Assembly: GCA_943354645.1 (NCBI GenBank)
Contig: CALRCO010000003.1
Coordinates: forward strand, 1 to 32,865
DNA: 32,865 nucleotides
Direction of reading: 5' to 3'
Origin: Candidatus Nomurabacteria bacterium
GTDB taxonomy: Bacteria > Patescibacteriota > Minisyncoccia > Phycocordibacterales > UBA9973
Shown: positions 6,411-14,680 of the stretch, piece by piece
How positions within the stretch are numbered: position 1 is the stretch's first letter
Layout: each line of letters opens with the position of its first letter
The notes under the pieces: generated by a model
The model's database searches: none
Seen by the model: the letters and a program-made list of their open reading frames with translations, nothing else
Told to the model about the DNA's origin: nothing
Program-made: the position numbers and the translations under genes

Positions 6411-6674
6411 ATGAAAAATTTATTTCACAAATGTGTACCCATATTAGCAATAATACAGATTGGGGTATTGCTTTCAGTATTATTTTCTAATATATCTCAA
6501 TTAGATAACCCCTCTTCAAGTTCGATGTTTACATGGATGCTTTTGGTTTTGGTTACTGAAACAGTTTTTGTGGTAATTTCACTTTTAACTAAAAATAAAA
6601 AAGTATACCAAATTATTAATATTGGTTTACTCGCAGTTATCTCTTTCGTATTGTTGTTATTTTTATATAGATAA
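6411..6674 (+). CDS. Small membrane protein with three predicted helices
   Basis: The 87-residue protein has hydrophobic segments at about residues 8-27, 38-58 and 66-86, with a short basic loop LTKNKKVYQ between the second and third. I do not recognise a family. The start is supported by the promoter whose -10 ends 8 nt before it. Its own terminator follows at once, so it is a separate unit even though it sits 14 nt after prfB. Confidence 0.65.
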   Translation: MKNLFHKCVPILAIIQIGVLLSVLFSNISQLDNPSSSSMFTWMLLVLVTETVFVVISLLTKNKKVYQIINIGLLAVISFVLLLFLYR

Positions 6675-6717
6675 AACAAAGCGAGGAAAGCTAAATGCTT
6701 TCCTCGCTTTGTTTTAT
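6671..6717 (+). terminator. Intrinsic terminator
   Basis: Perfect 21-bp stem 6671-6691 / 6697-6717 with loop TAAAT. It overlaps the stop codon of the small membrane protein gene. Confidence 0.88.
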
Positions 6718-6752
6718 GGTCTTTAATTTCTGTTTCGTATTTTCCTATTTCT

Positions 6753-6761
6753 TGCTACAAT
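6753..6761 (+). promoter_or_regulatory. Extended -10 promoter upstream of ftsE
   Basis: TGC followed by TACAAT (6756-6761). The expected leader of about 63 nt ends in a pyrimidine-rich degenerate repeat (6795-6828) and no Shine-Dalgarno site is visible. Confidence 0.5.
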
Positions 6762-6830
6762 AGAACATACGCAGTAATTCTTGTTTTTGTCTCCACTACT
6801 TACTACTAACTACTTTCTACTTACTAAACC

Positions 6831-7511
6831 ATGATTCACTTCGACAATGTTTCAAAAATATATGCAGGAGACACACCTTCACTCGAAGATGTGACCTTGA
6901 GTATCAAGCCGGGAGAATTTGTTTCCATTGTGGGTCATTCTGGTGCAGGGAAGACGACGCTCACCAAGCTTATCTTGGCGGAAGAAAAACCAACTTCAGG
7001 TACGGTTATATTTGATAAACATGATGTGCATAAATTGCGTTCAAGTAAAATGCTCGAACTTCGCCGTCGTATAGGTATGGTCTTTCAAGATTTTCGATTG
7101 TTGCCAAATAAAACCGCGTACGAAAATATTGCATTTGCGATGGAAGCGGCAGGTAAGAGCGATGCAGAAATCGAAACAGACGTGCCGCATGTGCTGCTTC
7201 TTGTCGATCTTGAATCAAAGATGCACCATTTTCCACGACAACTTTCTGGCGGTGAAAAACAGCGTCTCGCTATTGCGCGCGCTATCATCAATCAACCAGA
7301 CCTCATTATTGCCGATGAGCCAACAGGAAATTTGGATCCGGTAAATACCTACGATATCGTGCAGATTTTGAAAAAAATCAATGACATGGGTACGACAGTG
7401 ATTCTCACGACACACAATCGAGGTGTGGTAGAATCAATCGGCAAGCGCGTTATCACACTGGAAAAAGGACGGGTCGTACGTGACGATAAAGATGGTAAAT
7501 ATGTGATCTAG
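6831..7511 (+). CDS. ftsE: Cell-division ABC ATPase FtsE
   Basis: The 226-residue cytoplasmic ATPase partners FtsX to control peptidoglycan hydrolases at the division site. Walker A GHSGAGKTT (35-43), Q-loop MVFQDFRLLP, signature LSGGEKQR, Walker B LIIADEPTGNLDP and the switch His in TTHNRG are all intact. The sequence DFRLLPNKTAYENIAFAMEAAG is split here as DFRLLPNKTAYENIAF and AMEAAG, typical of FtsE. ftsX follows after 71 nt filled with a degenerate TAGCAA repeat instead of the usual tight overlap. Confidence 0.96.
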   Translation: MIHFDNVSKIYAGDTPSLEDVTLSIKPGEFVSIVGHSGAGKTTLTKLILAEEKPTSGTVIFDKHDVHKLRSSKMLELRRRIGMVFQDFRLLPNKTAYENIAFAMEAAGKSDAEIETDVPHVLLLVDLESKMHHFPRQLSGGEKQRLAIARAIINQPDLIIADEPTGNLDPVNTYDIVQILKKINDMGTTVILTTHNRGVVESIGKRVITLEKGRVVRDDKDGKYVI

Positions 7512-7575
7512 TAGCAAGTAGCAAGGGACATGTAGCAGGGAGCAACTAACAACTAAAAGCTAGCAACTAACAACT
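7510..7575 (+). repeat. Degenerate TAGCAAG / CAACTAA repeat between ftsE and ftsX
   Basis: TAGCAAGTAGCAAGGGA (7512-7528) is followed by further AGCA and CAACTAACAACTA units. The same 17-mer occurs at 18896-18912, and related TAGTAAGTAG tracts lie at 6795-6828 (as the complement) and 29707-29738. It is non-coding and fills the ftsE-ftsX gap. Confidence 0.6.
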
Positions 7576-7582
7576 ATTATTT

Positions 7583-8500
7583 ATGTGGCGAACAATTCGT
7601 AGAGTAATCAGATCAGGATTCATAAACTTTTGGAGAAATGGTGCTGTTTCGATTGCGTCATTTTTAGTGATGACGGTGACGCTTTCTGTGGTGACGGGAA
7701 TATTGCTTTCACAGGCTGTCCTTGAAAATTCTCTTACACAAATAGAATCAAAGGTTGATATCACGGTCTATTTCACCACAGTTGCACAAGAAAATGATAT
7801 TTTAGATTTAAAAGGCCGTATCGAAAAATTGCCGGAAGTAAAAGAAGTGAGTTATGTATCGCGCGACCAAGCACTCGAAGATTTTAAAACAAAACATTCT
7901 GGCGATTACCTCACGCTCCAAGCCCTCGATGAAATTGGTGAAAATCCATTGGGTGCTCTGCTTAATATCCGCGCAAAAACACCAGCAGAATATGAAGGGG
8001 TAGCAAAATTTCTAGAAAACACATCAGCACTCTCATCGGGTGGGGCATCTATTGTTGATAAAATAAATTACAATCAAAACAAAGTAGTGATTGACCGACT
8101 TACGAATATCATTGCTGGGGCACGACAACTTGGACTTATTATTACCCTTGTCCTTGTTATTATTTCTATTCTCATTTTGTTTAATACGATCAGTCTTACT
8201 ATTTTCTTTGCTCGCGAAGAGATCAGCGTCATGCGCCTTGTTGGTGCAGAGAATAAATACATCCGCGGTCCATTTATGATCGAAGGTATTATTTACGGGG
8301 TATTGTCAGCCATATTTACAGGACTTGCCTTTATTCCAATTACTATGTGGCTTGGTACAAAAATGACTGCGTTTCTAGGGCTTGATTTATGGGCATATTA
8401 TCGGGCAAATTGTCTACAATTATTCGTCATTACGCTTATCGCGGGCGCGCTCCTCGGGGTCATTGCTAGTTTCTTGGCAACAAAACGATATTTAAGGTAA
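7583..8500 (+). CDS. ftsX: Cell-division membrane protein FtsX
   Basis: The 305-residue protein has four membrane helices in the FtsX pattern: TM1 at about 22-44, a large extracellular domain 45-175 (FTTVAQENDILDLKGRIEKL and EVKEVSYVSRDQALEDF), then TM2 about 182-203, TM3 about 228-252 and TM4 about 277-300. The loop EEISVMRLVGAENKYIRGPF is a hallmark of FtsX and MacB-like permeases. The extracellular domain would bind or activate a peptidoglycan hydrolase, with FtsE driving it from inside. The pairing with ftsE confirms the call. Confidence 0.95.
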   Translation: MWRTIRRVIRSGFINFWRNGAVSIASFLVMTVTLSVVTGILLSQAVLENSLTQIESKVDITVYFTTVAQENDILDLKGRIEKLPEVKEVSYVSRDQALEDFKTKHSGDYLTLQALDEIGENPLGALLNIRAKTPAEYEGVAKFLENTSALSSGGASIVDKINYNQNKVVIDRLTNIIAGARQLGLIITLVLVIISILILFNTISLTIFFAREEISVMRLVGAENKYIRGPFMIEGIIYGVLSAIFTGLAFIPITMWLGTKMTAFLGLDLWAYYRANCLQLFVITLIAGALLGVIASFLATKRYLR

Positions 8501-8503
8501 TAT
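8474..8503 (+). promoter_or_regulatory. Promoter in the 3' end of ftsX for pyrG
   Basis: TTGGCA (8474-8479), 18-bp spacer, TAATAT (8498-8503), ending 8 nt before the pyrG ATG. The message would be leaderless. Confidence 0.6.
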
Positions 8504-8511
8504 AGACAGAT

Positions 8512-10161
8512 ATGAAAAAAAGTCCGCAATACATTTTTGTAGTTGGTGGCGTAATTTCCGGAGTAGGGAAAGGGATAACGACCTCCTCGATTGCAAAAAT
8601 TTTAGCGGACCGCGGCCTCACTGTCACTGCTATCAAAATCGACCCCTATGTCAACGTCGACGCAGGCACTATGAACCCCACCGAGCACGGTGAGGTTTTT
8701 GTTTTGCATGATGGTGATGAGACCGATCAAGACATGGGTAACTACGAGCGATTTTTGAACACAACATTGTCGCGCGACAACTATATGACAACTGGTCGTG
8801 TGTATCAGAGTGTGATTGATCAAGAGCGCAGTCTCAAATTTAAAGGTAAGTGTGTCCAAGTGGTACCCCATATTCCAATGGAAGTGATTGCGCGTATCAA
8901 ACGCGCACAAGAAAAAGCGAATGCAGATGTGGTGGTGATAGAAGTAGGCGGGACAGTAGGCGAATATGAAAATATTTTATTTCTTGAAGCAGCGCGCATG
9001 CTTGCTATTGGAACACCAAAGTCTGTGCATTATGTGATGGTGTCATATCTGCCAATCCCGTCGAAAGTCGGGGAGATGAAAACAAAACCAACACAGCATG
9101 CAGTGCGTGCGCTCAACGCATCCGGTATCCAACCAAATATAATCATTGCGCGCAGTGAAAAACCTCTTGATGAAAAACGAAAAGAAAAGTTATCATTTTT
9201 CTGTAATATTTCTGCCGACAGAATTATTTCTGCACCAGATATCGACAGTGTGTATGATGTGCCAATCAATTTCGAAAAAGAAGGATTGGGGGATCTTTTG
9301 CTTGCAGACATGGGGATGAAGAGAACAGGCGGTGAGCGATTAAAAGGGTGGAGTGCCTTTGCGAAAAAAGTGCATACGGTGAAAAAAGAAGTTCGAATTG
9401 CGGTTGTGGGAAAATATTTTGATACAGGAAAATTTGTGCTGACGGATTCGTATTTGTCCGTGATTGAAGCAATAAAATATTCTGCGTATCAAGAAGGACG
9501 AAAACCCGTGCTCGAGTGGCTCTCCGCAGAATCATTTGAAAAAGATTCGAAACAATTAAAAAAATTGAGTAAGTACGACGGTATTTTAATTCCAGGAGGA
9601 TTTGGTACTCGCGGTATTGCCGGTAAACTTGCCGTGATCAAATATGCACGCGAGCATAAGATTCCATATTTTGGCTTGTGTTACGGTATGCAATTGTTGG
9701 TTATCGAATATGCGCGCAGTGTGCTTGGTTTAAAAGACGCATCATCGCGAGAAATTGATCCGAAAAGTAGTAATTTAGTCATCGATACGATTCCCGAACA
9801 AGTACAAAAATTAGCAGACGGCAATTATGGTAACAGTATGCGGTTGGGCGAATGGCGCGCAAAACTCACGAAAGGAACAATTGCATATGATGCCTATAAA
9901 TCTAGCACCATCACCGAGCGTCATCGTCATCGGTACGAAGTAAATCCTGAATATGTCGATCAGCTAAAAGAAAAAGGTCTTATATTTTCAGGTACGTCTA
10001 TGGATGGATCTTTGATGGAAATTGCTGAATTGCCGAAAAAGGCACATCCCTTTTTTCTCGCCGTGCAATTTCATCCGGAATTCCTCGCACGGCCGCTTAG
10101 CCCGCACAAACTTTTTACTGCCTTTGTTAAAGCTTGTGTGAAAAAAAGTAAAAATACTTAA
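8512..10161 (+). CDS. pyrG: CTP synthase
   Basis: The 549-residue enzyme amidates UTP to CTP with glutamine and ATP. The N-terminal amidoligase domain starts with FVVGGVISGVGKGITTSS (P-loop, about residues 8-25) and contains DPYVNVDAGTMNP and EVGGTVGEYEN. The C-terminal class I glutaminase has the nucleophile C390 in GLCYGMQL and the H521/E523 pair in FHPEF. Length is normal for the family. The glutaminase elbow has Tyr (CYGMQ) where Leu (CLGMQ) is usual. Its own promoter lies in ftsX and only 11 nt separate the genes. Confidence 0.97.
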   Translation: MKKSPQYIFVVGGVISGVGKGITTSSIAKILADRGLTVTAIKIDPYVNVDAGTMNPTEHGEVFVLHDGDETDQDMGNYERFLNTTLSRDNYMTTGRVYQSVIDQERSLKFKGKCVQVVPHIPMEVIARIKRAQEKANADVVVIEVGGTVGEYENILFLEAARMLAIGTPKSVHYVMVSYLPIPSKVGEMKTKPTQHAVRALNASGIQPNIIIARSEKPLDEKRKEKLSFFCNISADRIISAPDIDSVYDVPINFEKEGLGDLLLADMGMKRTGGERLKGWSAFAKKVHTVKKEVRIAVVGKYFDTGKFVLTDSYLSVIEAIKYSAYQEGRKPVLEWLSAESFEKDSKQLKKLSKYDGILIPGGFGTRGIAGKLAVIKYAREHKIPYFGLCYGMQLLVIEYARSVLGLKDASSREIDPKSSNLVIDTIPEQVQKLADGNYGNSMRLGEWRAKLTKGTIAYDAYKSSTITERHRHRYEVNPEYVDQLKEKGLIFSGTSMDGSLMEIAELPKKAHPFFLAVQFHPEFLARPLSPHKLFTAFVKACVKKSKNT

Positions 10162-10208
10162 ACTAATTAACATTTAGGTGTATTTTACCCATTCTTTTGA
10201 AATAAAAG

Positions 10209-10217
10209 TGGTACAAT
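10209..10217 (+). promoter_or_regulatory. Extended -10 promoter for the mannose cluster
   Basis: TGG followed by TACAAT (10212-10217), 27 nt before the cupin ATG. No good -35 box is present. Confidence 0.5.
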
Positions 10218-10244
10218 AGGTGTATATAAATAAGTACGAATACT

Positions 10245-10604
10245 ATGCACACGCCGCCTCCTTACAAAGAAGAACGACCTTGGGGTTCATTCGAACGATT
10301 TGCCAATAATGAGCAAGTTACCGTTAAATTACTTACCATAAAAGCCGGTGAGGCATTTAGTTTGCAGTCACACAAAATGCGTGATGAGTTTTGGCGAGTA
10401 ATTAGCGGTGATGGATTTATTACACTTGGTGAGGAACGAGTACCGATTGTTGTCGGAAGTGATTATAGTGCGCCACGAGGTACCAAACACCGAGTTGAAG
10501 CTGGAATGACAGACGTACTTATGCTCGAAATAGGACGAGGAAATTTTGATGAACAAGATATTATTCATTTTGAAGATCGGTATGGTCGCACTGATCCGCA
10601 ATAA
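10245..10604 (+). CDS. Phosphomannose isomerase-type cupin (type II PMI C-terminal domain)
   Basis: The 119-residue single-domain cupin resembles the isomerase domain of bifunctional mannose-1-phosphate guanylyltransferase/PMI proteins. PWGSFERF is the family N-terminal signature, LQSHKMRDEFWRVISG is cupin motif 1 with metal-binding His and Glu, and PRGTKHRVEAG is motif 2. It would convert mannose-6-phosphate to fructose-6-phosphate. The guanylyltransferase half is missing, so it is not making GDP-mannose. It heads a cluster with GH130 genes and a phosphomannomutase, which supports the role. Some stand-alone cupins of this kind are uncharacterised, so the reaction is inferred. Confidence 0.8.
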   Translation: MHTPPPYKEERPWGSFERFANNEQVTVKLLTIKAGEAFSLQSHKMRDEFWRVISGDGFITLGEERVPIVVGSDYSAPRGTKHRVEAGMTDVLMLEIGRGNFDEQDIIHFEDRYGRTDPQ

Positions 10605-10626
10605 CTTTTAATTTACTGTAGGATTC

Positions 10627-11724
10627 ATGTCGCTCCTTGCAACAATTATTGTCGTCATCATCTTTAACACCATAGTGGCTGTTGCTGCGCTTATGCTTTT
10701 TGATATGTATAAGCAGTCAGCAAAGAAGTCTACTAAAAAACAAAATAGTGTCGAGCGACATCACAAAAATCCTGTGCTCGCACCTCACCCTGATCATCCA
10801 TGGGAATCGTACAGCACCTTTAATCCAGGTGCAGTGTTGGATGATGATGAGCAAGTGCACTTACTCTATCGTGCGATGGGTGATGATGGGGTTTCGCGTA
10901 TGGGGTATAGTAAAAGTGAGGACGGGTTTCATTTTGGTGAAAAAATCGGTTATCCGGTATTTTCTATGCAGAGTCCACGAAAAATGCATCCAACCATAAT
11001 CAGACGTCCTGACCCAGTGATGTATCCATCTGGAGGAAGTTGGGGAGGATGTGAAGATCCACGCATTGTGCGCATTGGCGATACCATATATGTTACCTTC
11101 AATGCATTTGATGGGTGGGATTTTATTCGCATGGGGTGCGTCTCTATTAATGCAAAAGATTTTTTTGAGAAAAAATGGAACTGGAGCCAGCCGATGCTTA
11201 TCTCACCGCCAGGTGAGTTGCATAAAAACTGGGTATTATTTCCAGAAAAAATTAATGGCAAATTTGCAATTCTCCACAGTATTTATCCAGAGATTTCTAT
11301 TGAGTATGTAAATCGTCTTGAAGATCTTGCAAGTGGTGTACAGGTCATCAAAAGCCCTTGGAAAGACCGTATTCCCAGAGATAGTTGGGATACTTGGCTC
11401 CGAGGCGCAGGACCACCACCATTACGCACTGAGCGCGGGTGGCTCGTCTTGTATCACGCTATGGATGCGTCTGATCCTAATCGCTACAAGTTGGGAGCTT
11501 TTTTGCTTGATTTCCATGATCCAACTAAAATTCTTGCTCGCGCACCGGAACCGCTCCTTGTGCCTGATATGTGGTATGAAAACGCAGAGCCCGGCATTGT
11601 CTATGTGTGTGGTGCACTCATTAAAAAAGATACTCTTTTTATCTATTACGGTGGTGGTAATAAATATGTCTGTGTTGCAACGGCGCCACTTGATCATATT
11701 CTCAATAAATTAGTCGCAGTGTGA
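10627..11724 (+). CDS. GH130-family mannoside phosphorylase-like protein with N-terminal membrane anchor
   Basis: In the 365-residue protein, residues 4-26 form a transmembrane helix, followed by a basic stretch (KQSAKKSTKK). By the positive-inside rule this places the catalytic domain in the cytoplasm. A five-bladed beta-propeller of the GH130 type starts at HHKNPVLAPHPDHPWES and contains NPGAV, LLYRAMGDDGVSRMGY, GGCEDPRIVRIGD (E143-D144-P145-R146) and the late blade motif WLVLYHAMD. The aspartate of EDPR is the likely general acid. Known GH130 enzymes phosphorolyse beta-mannosides to mannose-1-phosphate; some members are hydrolases. It lies 22 nt after the cupin gene. Confidence 0.85.
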   Translation: MSLLATIIVVIIFNTIVAVAALMLFDMYKQSAKKSTKKQNSVERHHKNPVLAPHPDHPWESYSTFNPGAVLDDDEQVHLLYRAMGDDGVSRMGYSKSEDGFHFGEKIGYPVFSMQSPRKMHPTIIRRPDPVMYPSGGSWGGCEDPRIVRIGDTIYVTFNAFDGWDFIRMGCVSINAKDFFEKKWNWSQPMLISPPGELHKNWVLFPEKINGKFAILHSIYPEISIEYVNRLEDLASGVQVIKSPWKDRIPRDSWDTWLRGAGPPPLRTERGWLVLYHAMDASDPNRYKLGAFLLDFHDPTKILARAPEPLLVPDMWYENAEPGIVYVCGALIKKDTLFIYYGGGNKYVCVATAPLDHILNKLVAV

Positions 11725-11730
11725 TACAAT
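11722..11730 (+). promoter_or_regulatory. Extended -10 promoter for the double GH130 gene
   Basis: TGA followed by TACAAT (11725-11730), overlapping the end of the previous gene, 23 nt before the ATG at 11754. Confidence 0.5.
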
Positions 11731-11753
11731 TTTATTAGCATTTTATTTTTTCT

Positions 11754-13634
11754 ATGTTTACTATTAAACGAGATACGCACAATCCACTCTTATCACCACG
11801 TAACGAACGTGATTTTGAAGCAGCGGGTGCATTTAATTGGTCGCCTGCGATTGAAGGAGATACAACGTATGTAGTGTATCGTGCACAAGGTGACCCCATG
11901 TTCCATGAAGGTATTCGTATGTCGCTCTCTTCAATTGCTATTGCTGAGAGTATAGATGGCACTCATTTTACAGATCGCCGACAATATATAAAACCAGAAG
12001 AGGAATGGGACAAGTTTGGTTGTGAAGATCCACGAGTCACGCGTATCGGTGATACAAATTATATTTTTTATACAGGACTTTCAGAGTACCCATTTGGGCC
12101 TAATGGTATTCGCATTGCGATGGTCAAAGCGGATAAAAACATGAAGATTTTAGAGAAACATCCTGTCACGCCATTTAATGCAAAAGCGATGGGACTTTTT
12201 CCTAAAAAAATAAATGGCAAATTTGCCGCATTGCTCACCCCAAACACCGATCTTCCACCATCAGATATTTGCTACGTTGAATTTACGAAAGAATCCGATA
12301 TGTGGTCACAAGAATTTTGGGACAAGTGGTACGCAGATCTCGCATCTCATGTCGTACCGCTTCGCAGAGGTGACAATGACCATGTTGAGCTCGGTGCACC
12401 ACCAGTCTATACCTCAAAAGGGTGGCTCGTGATTTACTCGCACATTCAAAACTATCGCGGAGGCGGAACGCCGACATTCGGTATTGAATTTGTATTGCTT
12501 GATTTAAAAAATCCGCAGAAAATTATTGGACGTACGAAAGGTTCGGTATTTGCCCCAGAGGAGCATTATGAAAAAGTTGGTCATGTTGGCAATATCGTGT
12601 TTCCATCAGGCGCGCTCGTACGAGGTAAAATATTAGAAATATATTATGGTGCCGCAGATACACATTGCTGTATTGCTCGTGCAAATCTCGGCAAGGTAGT
12701 AGATGCACTGTTGCGCAAAGAAGAATTATTTACGCGTAGCCGTCACAATCCAATCCTTGCCCCACGTGAGGGTATCGCATTTGAAGCGCATGGTGCAATA
12801 AATCCTGCAGTGGTTGATATTGATGGCACGATGCATATTTTGTATCGAGCAATTTCAAATGACAATGTCTCGACAGTTGGCTATGCGACAAGTAAGGACG
12901 GGCTCACGATTGACGAGTGCTTCAAAGAACCAATTTATCTTCCTCGGGCAGATTTTGAAAAGCCAGGTGGTTGTGAAGATCCTCGTACGGTGATTGTTGA
13001 TGAGAGAATAATCATGATGTATACCGCATTTGATGGCAATAATGCGCGCGTTGCGGTCACTTCGATTGCAGTAACAGATTTTCTTAAGAAGAAATGGAAT
13101 TGGGAAATGCCGATTAAATTAACGATTCCCGGAGTCTTCGACAAAGATGGTGGCATGATTCCGAAAAAATTTAATGGCAAGTATTTTGTCTTTCATCGCA
13201 TTGATGACAATATTTGTGGTGACTTTGTCGACTCGCTTGATTGGAAAGATGAATCGATTAATACCTGTATTCCATTACTACATCCACGTCCTGGTATGTG
13301 GGATGGTGCAAAAGTGGGGATTGCAGGGCCTCCGATTGAAACAAAAGAAGGATGGTTACTTCTCTATCACGGTGTCTCACCAACACGACATTATCGCGTG
13401 GGGGCAATATTGCTTGATCTTAAAGATCCAACAAAAGTATTGGCCCGAACCGCGACACCTCTTTTTGAACCAAAAGAAAAATATGAATTAGAGGGGGCAA
13501 TGTCCGGCGTTGTCTTTCCGTGTGGTGTTGTTGCTCGCGGTAAGACTATGTTTGTTTATTACGGCGCGGCAGATTTGGTGACCGGCGCAGCAACGGCAGA
13601 TATTAAAACTATTTTAGACACGCTTTCACTTTAA
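11754..13634 (+). CDS. Tandem GH130/GT108-like protein with two complete propeller domains
   Basis: The 626-residue soluble protein carries two full GH130-type beta-propellers. Domain 1 (about 1-318) has RDTHNPLLSPRNERDFE, YVVYRAQGD and GCEDPRVTR (E91-D92-P93-R94). Domain 2 (about 319-626) has SRHNPILAPREGIAFEAHG, ILYRAISNDNVSTVGYA and GGCEDPRTV (E408-D409-P410-R411). Both keep the putative general-acid aspartate and the blade-closing motif ending in YYGAAD. They are divergent, so this is an old duplication. No signal peptide. GH130 proteins are usually single-domain. A GT108-like mannosyltransferase/phosphorylase is the main alternative. The phosphomannomutase gene follows 2 nt after the stop. 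Confidence 0.88.
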   Translation: MFTIKRDTHNPLLSPRNERDFEAAGAFNWSPAIEGDTTYVVYRAQGDPMFHEGIRMSLSSIAIAESIDGTHFTDRRQYIKPEEEWDKFGCEDPRVTRIGDTNYIFYTGLSEYPFGPNGIRIAMVKADKNMKILEKHPVTPFNAKAMGLFPKKINGKFAALLTPNTDLPPSDICYVEFTKESDMWSQEFWDKWYADLASHVVPLRRGDNDHVELGAPPVYTSKGWLVIYSHIQNYRGGGTPTFGIEFVLLDLKNPQKIIGRTKGSVFAPEEHYEKVGHVGNIVFPSGALVRGKILEIYYGAADTHCCIARANLGKVVDALLRKEELFTRSRHNPILAPREGIAFEAHGAINPAVVDIDGTMHILYRAISNDNVSTVGYATSKDGLTIDECFKEPIYLPRADFEKPGGCEDPRTVIVDERIIMMYTAFDGNNARVAVTSIAVTDFLKKKWNWEMPIKLTIPGVFDKDGGMIPKKFNGKYFVFHRIDDNICGDFVDSLDWKDESINTCIPLLHPRPGMWDGAKVGIAGPPIETKEGWLLLYHGVSPTRHYRVGAILLDLKDPTKVLARTATPLFEPKEKYELEGAMSGVVFPCGVVARGKTMFVYYGAADLVTGAATADIKTILDTLSL

Positions 13635-13636
13635 TT

Positions 13637-14395
13637 ATGGATCACATTTCTCCTGCGAATATTAAGTTGGTTGTCTTTGATATAGATGGCACGCTTGCAC
13701 CAAGTAAAAGCCCTGTTGAGCACGACATGGCGTTGTTACTCGCACAATTATTGAACAAAAAATTAGTTGCCGTTATGTCAGGTGGTTCTTATAAGCAAAT
13801 TAGTGAACAATTTGTTGCGTCGTTACCTACAGATATCGATTACAAAAATCTATTTATTTTTCCAACGTGTGGGACAAGTATGTATACATTTGAACAGGGA
13901 ATATGGAAGGAACGATATGCAGATCATTTTGAGAGTGAAGAAAAAAAGATGATTATGGATGCACTTAAACAAGCACTCGATGGAGCAGGATACGTACAAC
14001 CAGCGCAAATATTTGGGGAGATTATCGAAGACCGTGATTCACAGATTACTTTTTCTGCACTTGGTCAATTAGCACCGCTTGATTTAAAATCTACATGGGA
14101 TCCAGATCGATCAAAACGCGCGCATATTATCGAACTCCTTCAATCAAATATCCCAGGATTTGAAGCACGAATTGGTGGGACAACCTCTATCGATATTACT
14201 CGCACGGGGCGTGATAAAGCATTTGGTATTGACGCAATTGTCCGCGAACTCGGTGTACCTATTTCCGAAATGGTTTTTGTCGGCGATTCTCTCGGTGCTG
14301 GTGGAAATGATGAGTCCGTGAAAAAGACAGGCATCGCTACTGTCGCCGTTGCTGATCCTGATGAGACCGCTGTGTTTATCAAAACATTTTTGTAA
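13637..14395 (+). CDS. Phosphomannomutase, HAD type (eukaryotic PMM-like)
   Basis: The 252-residue protein would interconvert mannose-1-phosphate and mannose-6-phosphate. The HAD nucleophile motif is FDIDGTLAPS (D15 nucleophile, D17 acid/base) and motif II is SGGSYKQISEQF. The cap region IGGTTSIDITRTGRDKAFGI matches the substrate-binding segment of eukaryotic PMM, and GDSLGAGGNDESV gives the Mg-binding aspartates. This is the HAD-fold mutase, not the alpha-D-phosphohexomutase (ManB) usual in bacteria. It starts 2 nt after the double GH130 gene, so the two are translationally linked. A related sugar phosphatase is the alternative. Confidence 0.85.
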   Translation: MDHISPANIKLVVFDIDGTLAPSKSPVEHDMALLLAQLLNKKLVAVMSGGSYKQISEQFVASLPTDIDYKNLFIFPTCGTSMYTFEQGIWKERYADHFESEEKKMIMDALKQALDGAGYVQPAQIFGEIIEDRDSQITFSALGQLAPLDLKSTWDPDRSKRAHIIELLQSNIPGFEARIGGTTSIDITRTGRDKAFGIDAIVRELGVPISEMVFVGDSLGAGGNDESVKKTGIATVAVADPDETAVFIKTFL

Positions 14396-14404
14396 AACAT
14401 ATAA

Positions 14405-14447
14405 AATTAAAAAGAGCGGCGCCCTACGGGCGCCGCTCTTTTTAATT
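14405..14447. terminator. GC-rich terminator hairpin, copy 1
   Basis: A perfect 20-bp stem 14405-14424 / 14428-14447 with loop TAC, A-run before and T-run after, serves the convergent ends of the mutase gene and the gene at 14478-14657. The same GC-rich arms recur at 15417-15457 with loop GTA. Confidence 0.92.
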
Positions 14448-14477
14448 ATTTAAAGCGTTTCAAGAATGCTTTATTGT

Positions 14478-14657
14478 TTAATTTGCACCACTTGGTGATC
14501 CTGACGAATCGCCTGCGGGCATCTTGAGTTCGATGTTCACGCCACCATTATCACTTACAGGTTTCTTGTGGGAGGTAAACCACCAGACACCAACACCGAC
14601 AATGATTACTAAGATGATAACGAGAAGGGTCGTATTGGTACCTGAATTATTTTCCAT
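14478..14657 (-). CDS. Small single-pass membrane protein, 59 residues
   Basis: ATG (14657) to TAA (14478) encodes MENNSGTNTTLLVIILVIIV followed by GVGVWWFTSHKKP and a Gly/Ser/Asp-rich tail. One helix at about residues 9-27, then HKK. No family recognised. It is the last of three small membrane-anchored genes on this strand (15387 to 14478), 23 nt after the preceding gene, and ends at the shared terminator. Confidence 0.6.
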   Translation of the reverse strand: MENNSGTNTTLLVIILVIIVGVGVWWFTSHKKPVSDNGGVNIELKMPAGDSSGSPSGAN

Positions 14658-14680
14658 AAAATAGAGTGATTAGTTACTAA

